The notes under the pieces were generated by a model, which was not told the origin of the DNA, searched no databases, and was given only the letters and a program-made list of their open reading frames with translations. A stretch of DNA of 64,000 nucleotides from an uncultured Pelagibacteraceae bacterium. Lineage in GTDB: Bacteria > Pseudomonadota > Alphaproteobacteria > Pelagibacterales > Pelagibacteraceae. Positions within the stretch are counted from its first letter, which is position 1; each line of letters starts with the position of its first letter. Of this stretch, positions 59,982 to 64,000 are shown in pieces. Where the stretch lies: positions 1 to 64,000 of the forward strand of contig CACKZH010000003.1 of NCBI GenBank assembly GCA_902604575.1, given 5' to 3'. The translations under genes were made by a program, and so were the position numbers.

Positions 59982-60875
59982 TCAGTATTCCAACTTGAAA
60001 TGTTTCTTAATGATTTTTTTTACACAATCTATAAATAAATCACTATCTTGACTTTTTACTTCTTTGATTTCTCTAATTTTTTTAAGGGCTTTTTCTCTAC
60101 TTAAAATCCAGTTATTTAGTAGAGTTGGGTGATTGACTATAAATGGAGCCATACCTAAGCCTGTAGAATTACCAATTCCCAAGTTTTTACAAATATTATC
60201 ATCTAACTTAACAGCTCTTTTTGGATTTTTATGATAAGCTACATGATTGACTTGATCAAAAGTAAATTGTCTTACCAAATAGACCAACATCATTTCCAAT
60301 CTAAATGGGCCATTAATTTCTTCTCGATTTTTAATTCTAAATCGATCTGCAAGGCCAAATTTACCTGACCCATATACTGCTGTAGTCCTGTATAAATAGC
60401 CTACTTTCGATAACAAATTTAAATCTGGTTGCTTGCCGTTACTTAAATTTTCAACTACGTGATTATAAATTCTTACTGACTTGTTTGCTCTCGATAAAGT
60501 TAATTCTTTATACGAAAGTCTGCCAACTTCCTGTTTTGGAACTTCATTTTTTAGTCTTTCAATGTCTTTCTTTGTTGGAACTCCATCGTGTAATGTAAAA
60601 GCAGCATCCCATTTTGTTGCAATAACTCTATCTGATCTTTCATCATCCTTGATTTCATTTGCAAAACAAACTAAAGAATAAATTCTTTTTTTTTTTTTAA
60701 ATGAATAAACGGCTTCTCCAAAACCATTTTCATTTAAATTAAATAAATCTCTTTTATATTCCCACTCTTTAAATTCATTAAGAAAACTTCTTAAAAAGGA
60801 TAATTTTGATTGATGAAAAGATCCTAGTCTTGATAATTTCATTATCTTATTTGGGTCTCTTAATTCAACTTTCAT
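59982..60875 (-). CDS. unknown protein, N-terminal part (probable frameshift partner of the next gene)
   Basis: This 297-residue soluble protein is unrecognised. It starts with MKVELRDPNKIMKLSRLGSFHQSKLSFLR and contains AVYGSGKFGLADRFRI (about 168) and LGIGNSTGLGMAPFIVNHP (about 235), which look like conserved functional loops. It lies 2 bases after the M19-type peptidase gene. Near its end, after FIDCVKK, an A8 tract precedes a second frame that continues for about 265 residues into the downstream ORF. A single-base change would fuse them. Either a real split, slippage, or sequence error is possible. Confidence 0.75.
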   Translation of the reverse strand: MKVELRDPNKIMKLSRLGSFHQSKLSFLRSFLNEFKEWEYKRDLFNLNENGFGEAVYSFKKKKRIYSLVCFANEIKDDERSDRVIATKWDAAFTLHDGVPTKKDIERLKNEVPKQEVGRLSYKELTLSRANKSVRIYNHVVENLSNGKQPDLNLLSKVGYLYRTTAVYGSGKFGLADRFRIKNREEINGPFRLEMMLVYLVRQFTFDQVNHVAYHKNPKRAVKLDDNICKNLGIGNSTGLGMAPFIVNHPTLLNNWILSREKALKKIREIKEVKSQDSDLFIDCVKKIIKKHFKLEY

Positions 60876-60877
60876 AA

Positions 60878-61843
60878 TTAAATAGATTTGTAAAAATTGT
60901 ACCAGTTATTTCCAAGTATTCCATGTGTCTCGGTGTCTGAAAAACCTGCTTTTTTTAGACCTTTTTCAATATTTGAGAACCCTCTTGCATCAAGAAACCA
61001 ATCAGGTTGTTTTGGAAAACCTGGTTTATTTTTCGAACCTTCACCAAAATTTTTACTTTTAGACCAAGAACCATTTCTCATCCATTCAACAACAGTATCT
61101 GGATGCTCTAAACAAAGATCTGATCCTATTCCTATTTTTTTTACATCCATTATTTCAGCTGTTTTTGCCACCATTTCACAAAAACTATCTAGAGAACACT
61201 TTGTATTATCTTTTAAATGATGAGGATATAATGACAAACCCAACATGCCGCCACTATCACTTAAAATTTTCAATAAATCTGAAGATTTGTTTCTTTTAGC
61301 TGGATGCCAAAAAGAGGGATTGGCGTGAGTAATTGCAATTGGTTTTTCACTTATCTCAATTGCATCTATAGTACTTTTTTCTGCAGAATGTGACATATCA
61401 ACAACAACACCAACCCTATTCATCTCTCTAATAACCTCACGTCCAAAATTTGTAACACCACTATCTACTTTTTCATAACAACCTGTAGCTAGTAAAGATT
61501 GGTTATTATAAGTCAGCTGCATAAATCTACATCCTAATTGATGAACCTTTTCAACTAAATTTATGTCATCTTCAATTGGCGAACAATTTTGAAAACCAAA
61601 AAATATTACAGTTTTATTTTCTTTATTAGCTTTATCAATATCTTGAAAATTCTCACCAGGAAAAATTAAATCAGAATTTTCATGAAATAATTTGTCCCAT
61701 TTTTTTATTTCAAGCTGTAATTCATCAAAATCTTCATGGTAAACAATAGTAACATGGACAGCATCTAATCCAGCAGATCTGTTAATCTCAAAGATTTTTC
61801 TAGACCAATTGCAATATTGAAGATTATCGATTTTATAATTCAT
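60878..61843 (-). CDS. divergent M19 (membrane dipeptidase) family protein
   Basis: I use the ATG at 61843 (MNYKIDNLQYCNW) rather than the TTG of the ORF track, giving 321 residues. The TIM-barrel landmarks VVVDMSHSAEKST (about 152), PIAITHANPS (about 176) and KIGIGSDLCLEHP (about 251) are M19-like. The usual N-terminal His-x-Asp metal pair is replaced (DNLQYC) and the bridging Glu position reads GFQNCSP, so the binuclear site is altered. Activity may be non-peptidic or single-metal. It heads the unknown/DUF3726/zinc-ribbon operon. Confidence 0.8.
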   Translation of the reverse strand: MNYKIDNLQYCNWSRKIFEINRSAGLDAVHVTIVYHEDFDELQLEIKKWDKLFHENSDLIFPGENFQDIDKANKENKTVIFFGFQNCSPIEDDINLVEKVHQLGCRFMQLTYNNQSLLATGCYEKVDSGVTNFGREVIREMNRVGVVVDMSHSAEKSTIDAIEISEKPIAITHANPSFWHPAKRNKSSDLLKILSDSGGMLGLSLYPHHLKDNTKCSLDSFCEMVAKTAEIMDVKKIGIGSDLCLEHPDTVVEWMRNGSWSKSKNFGEGSKNKPGFPKQPDWFLDARGFSNIEKGLKKAGFSDTETHGILGNNWYNFYKSI

Positions 61844-61937
61844 AGTATATTCAACTTTAATCAATCTGTATTTTAAATACTATTAATTTTATTGAAATTT
61901 TAAGCTAATTTTGAAATAAACAGGTTGATCAATTTTC

Positions 61938-62429
61938 ATGAAAAAAAATACCAAAATAAAAGTTTCAATTGTTATGGGCAGTCAATCCGACTATAAAATA
62001 ATGAAATTAGCCGAAAAAACCCTAAAAAAAATTGGAGTTTCATTTGAAACAAAAATTATATCTGCTCACAGAACTCCGCAAAGAATGTACGAGTACGCCT
62101 CAAAAGTTGAGCAAAATCATATAGGGGTAATAATTGCTGGCGCTGGAGGATCTGCTCATCTTCCAGGTATGATATCAGCACTCACACATGTACCTGTACT
62201 TGGTGTTCCTGTTGAAAGTAAAAAACTCAAAGGTTTAGATAGTTTGTTATCAATTGCACAAATGCCTAAAGGAATACCTGTAGGAACCCTTGCAATAGGG
62301 GAGGATGGCGCCATTAATGCTGCTTTATTAGCTGCAGCAATAATTGCTAATAATAATTTAAATGTTCGAAAGAAACTTAAAAATTTTAGAACATCTCAAA
62401 CTAAATCTGTAAAGAAATCTCCAAAATAA
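61938..62429 (+). CDS. purE: 5-(carboxyamino)imidazole ribonucleotide mutase
   Basis: This 163-residue class I PurE has the substrate-binding MGSQSDYKIM (about 13), ISAHRTPQRMYEYA (about 41, with the catalytic His) and AGAGGSAHLPGMISA (about 76). It converts N5-CAIR to CAIR in purine synthesis. The gene is divergent from the M19-type gene (94 bases, nothing notable in it) and is followed by purK after one base. Confidence 0.95.
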   Translation: MKKNTKIKVSIVMGSQSDYKIMKLAEKTLKKIGVSFETKIISAHRTPQRMYEYASKVEQNHIGVIIAGAGGSAHLPGMISALTHVPVLGVPVESKKLKGLDSLLSIAQMPKGIPVGTLAIGEDGAINAALLAAAIIANNNLNVRKKLKNFRTSQTKSVKKSPK

Positions 62430-62430
62430 A

Positions 62431-63477
62431 ATGTCTGAAATTACTCTTGGTATCATTGGGGGTGGTCAACTTGGAAGTATGCTTGCAATAGCAGCTAAAA
62501 AATTAAATGTTAAAACTGCTGTTTTTTGTGACGACATAGATGCCCCAGCACAAAATTTTTGTAATCAATTTGTTACTGGAGGTTATGATAATAAAGAAAA
62601 AATTTCAGAATTTATAAATCAGGTTGATATGGTAACTTATGAATTTGAAAATATTCCATTTGAAACATTAAATGAAATAAACAAATTTAAACCTGTTTTG
62701 CCAAAGCCTTCAGTTAACAGATTAATTCAACATCGATTGGCTGAAAAAGATTTTGTAAATAAATTAAATATTAGAACAACCAGATATGTTTCGATTGAAA
62801 AAAAATCTGACATAGATGCTTTAGAAGATTTTTTACCAGGAATATTAAAAACAACTACACTTGGTTATGATGGCAAAGGTCAATATCCAATTAAATCAAG
62901 CAATGATCTTAATTCATTAAATATTGATTTTTCAAAAGGATATGTTCTTGAAAAACTTGTTAAATTAAAAAAAGAGATTTCAATTATAATTACAAGGTTT
63001 AGTAATAATAAATATGAAATTTATGAACCAATTGAAAATACACATGAAGATCAAATTTTGAAATATTCAAAAATTCCTGCAGAAATAAATGAAAAAATTT
63101 TTAATCAATCTAAAGATTGGTCTATGCTAATTGCAGAAGAACTTAAATATGTCGGAACTTTATGTGTAGAATTTTTTATTGACAGAAATGATAATCTTTA
63201 TGTTAATGAAATTGCACCTAGGGTGCATAATTCAGGACATCTAACAATAAATGCTTTTAATGTGAGTCAATTTGAAAATCATGTAAGAGCCGTGTGTGGT
63301 TTAGAACAAATTCCTTTAAAAAAAATATCTAATGCTAAAATGATGAATTTGCTTGGTAATCAAATCACTCATTATAGAAACATTCAAAAGTTAAATGATA
63401 ACGAATTTTTTTTTGATTATTTAAAAAAAGATATAAAAGAAAAAAGAAAAATGGGTCATATCACAACTTTAGTATAA
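62431..63477 (+). CDS. purK: 5-(carboxyamino)imidazole ribonucleotide synthase
   Basis: This 348-residue ATP-grasp enzyme starts with LGIIGGGQLGSMLAIAA. The ATP-grasp core includes ILKTTTLGYDGKGQY (about 139) and metal-site residues in VNEIAPRVHNSGHLT (about 253), with NPH/NLLG-type C-terminal MMNLLGNQI. It makes N5-CAIR from AIR, ATP and bicarbonate for PurE. Tightly spaced between purE and the acetyltransferase gene. Confidence 0.95.
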   Translation: MSEITLGIIGGGQLGSMLAIAAKKLNVKTAVFCDDIDAPAQNFCNQFVTGGYDNKEKISEFINQVDMVTYEFENIPFETLNEINKFKPVLPKPSVNRLIQHRLAEKDFVNKLNIRTTRYVSIEKKSDIDALEDFLPGILKTTTLGYDGKGQYPIKSSNDLNSLNIDFSKGYVLEKLVKLKKEISIIITRFSNNKYEIYEPIENTHEDQILKYSKIPAEINEKIFNQSKDWSMLIAEELKYVGTLCVEFFIDRNDNLYVNEIAPRVHNSGHLTINAFNVSQFENHVRAVCGLEQIPLKKISNAKMMNLLGNQITHYRNIQKLNDNEFFFDYLKKDIKEKRKMGHITTLV

Positions 63478-63945
63478 ATGTTAAAATCAATAGAAGGCAA
63501 TTTTGATAATCCAGAAGTAGATGAGCTTCTAACCAAACATTTTGTTGAGCTTAGAGCTGCTTCTCCAGAAGGAAGTGCTCACGTCCTAGATATTCCTGGT
63601 TTAAAAGTACCATCAATTAAATTTTGGAGTTTGTGGAATGATGAAAAACTGATTGGTTGTGGTGCTTTAAAATTTTTAGATAAAGAACATGGAGAATTTA
63701 AATCTATAAGAATTCACGATAGTTATAGAAATCAAGGCCAAGGGATTAATGTAATCAATCATTTAATAAATGAAGCTAAAAAACTTAAAATAAAAAGATT
63801 GAGTATCGAAACTGGTGCAGGAGATTTTTTTAAACCGGCAAGAAAACTTTTCAAAAAAACTGGTTTCACTGTGTGCGAACCTTTTGCGCACTACAAAGAA
63901 GACGTCAATTCTGTTTATTTAACTATGCTTATTGATAATATTTAA
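63478..63945 (+). CDS. GNAT-family N-acetyltransferase
   Basis: This 155-residue GNAT protein has the acetyl-CoA loop RNQGQGINVINHL (motif A, about 85), IGCGALKFLDKEHGEFKSIRI before it, and RLSIETGAGDFFKPARKLFKKTGF after it (motif B). It starts at the base after the purK stop. The substrate may be an amino acid, polyamine or antibiotic; nothing narrows it down. The last 55 bases of the window follow and hold no gene I can support. Confidence 0.85.
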   Translation: MLKSIEGNFDNPEVDELLTKHFVELRAASPEGSAHVLDIPGLKVPSIKFWSLWNDEKLIGCGALKFLDKEHGEFKSIRIHDSYRNQGQGINVINHLINEAKKLKIKRLSIETGAGDFFKPARKLFKKTGFTVCEPFAHYKEDVNSVYLTMLIDNI

Positions 63946-64000
63946 AAAATTATTTTAATAGTTCATCTATTTTGTTGACAAAACCCAATAAAATCTAAAG

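Noticed and set aside
1-64000. tRNA, rRNA, CRISPR, IS element or prophage
   Set aside because: No cloverleaf-like T-arm, direct repeat array, transposase, integrase or phage structural gene was found in either strand.
63946-64000. Possible end of a minus-strand gene (FVNKIDELLK-like tail)
   Set aside because: The frame has an in-frame stop only 14 codons upstream, so no coding claim can be supported in the last 55 bases.

Overview
The window looks like a chromosomal segment of a SAR11 (Pelagibacterales) alphaproteobacterium. The evidence is a strongly AT-rich sequence, almost no intergenic space (largest gap about 280 bases), long runs of co-directional genes with ATGA or TAATG overlaps, and a typical SAR11 gene set: betaine/DMSP C1 metabolism, TRAP transport, a Fur-type iron ABC system, and GcvT-type dehydrogenases. 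I see no tRNA, rRNA, insertion sequence, prophage or CRISPR array.

Layout. 1-2701 (+): a tail of an unknown gene, four small cytosolic proteins (unknown, GYD, SnoaL-like, DsbA/HCCA-isomerase-like), then two SMR-type small membrane proteins flanking a DUF2798 protein. 2680-11630: DUF952, DUF924 and a HisN-like phosphatase, a carnitine-type 2OG dioxygenase, an azoreductase, CcdA and PEP carboxylase. 9550-23260: a sugar-acid catabolic island with an SMP-30 lactonase, a galactarolactone-cycloisomerase-like enolase-superfamily enzyme, an FAH-family enzyme, an SDR, two HIBADH-family reductases, a complete TRAP transporter, a D-2-hydroxyacid dehydrogenase, an IlvD/Edd dehydratase, a UxaA-type dehydratase and an EamA transporter. 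23261-27213: a putative leader peptide/structured RNA, a head-to-head cytochrome c556/b561 pair, an ETHE1-like sulfur dioxygenase and AzlCD. 27226-31862: a Fe(III) ABC transporter with peroxiredoxin and a small Cys-rich protein in the same unit, preceded by tandem Fur-like boxes. 31923-36974: LysR, AcuI, FolE, HisI, DUF2237 and ETF-QO.

36998-57741 is the methylated-compound region. One minus-strand unit runs DMGDH-like, EtfB, EtfA, ETF-QO. A second, about 12 kb and nearly gapless, runs Rieske oxygenase, BhmT, a second DMGDH-like enzyme, methyltransferase, a DddP-family DMSP lyase, an APS-kinase-like/nucleotidyltransferase pair, a 2OG oxygenase, an ECH-like protein, a CoA-binding protein, a BT1-like transporter and small proteins. 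Divergently on the plus strand sit a betaine ABC binding protein and permease, a short MetF-like protein and a 452-residue DmdA-like GcvT-family protein. Together these would import betaine or DMSP, strip methyl groups as methyl- or methylene-THF (or by lysis), and send electrons through ETF to quinone. The acrylate branch is completed by AcuI.

57787-61843 holds a Yip1 protein, two tiny genes missing from the ORF track, and an operon of DUF3726, a large unknown protein that appears split by a frameshift at an A8 tract, and a divergent M19 peptidase. 61938-63945 carries purE, purK and a GNAT acetyltransferase.

The best candidates for something new are: the DmdA-like/MetF-like pair coupled to a betaine transporter; the M19/unknown/DUF3726/zinc-ribbon operon; the two Glu14-less SMR proteins; and the RNA elements in the iron operon and near 23.4 kb.
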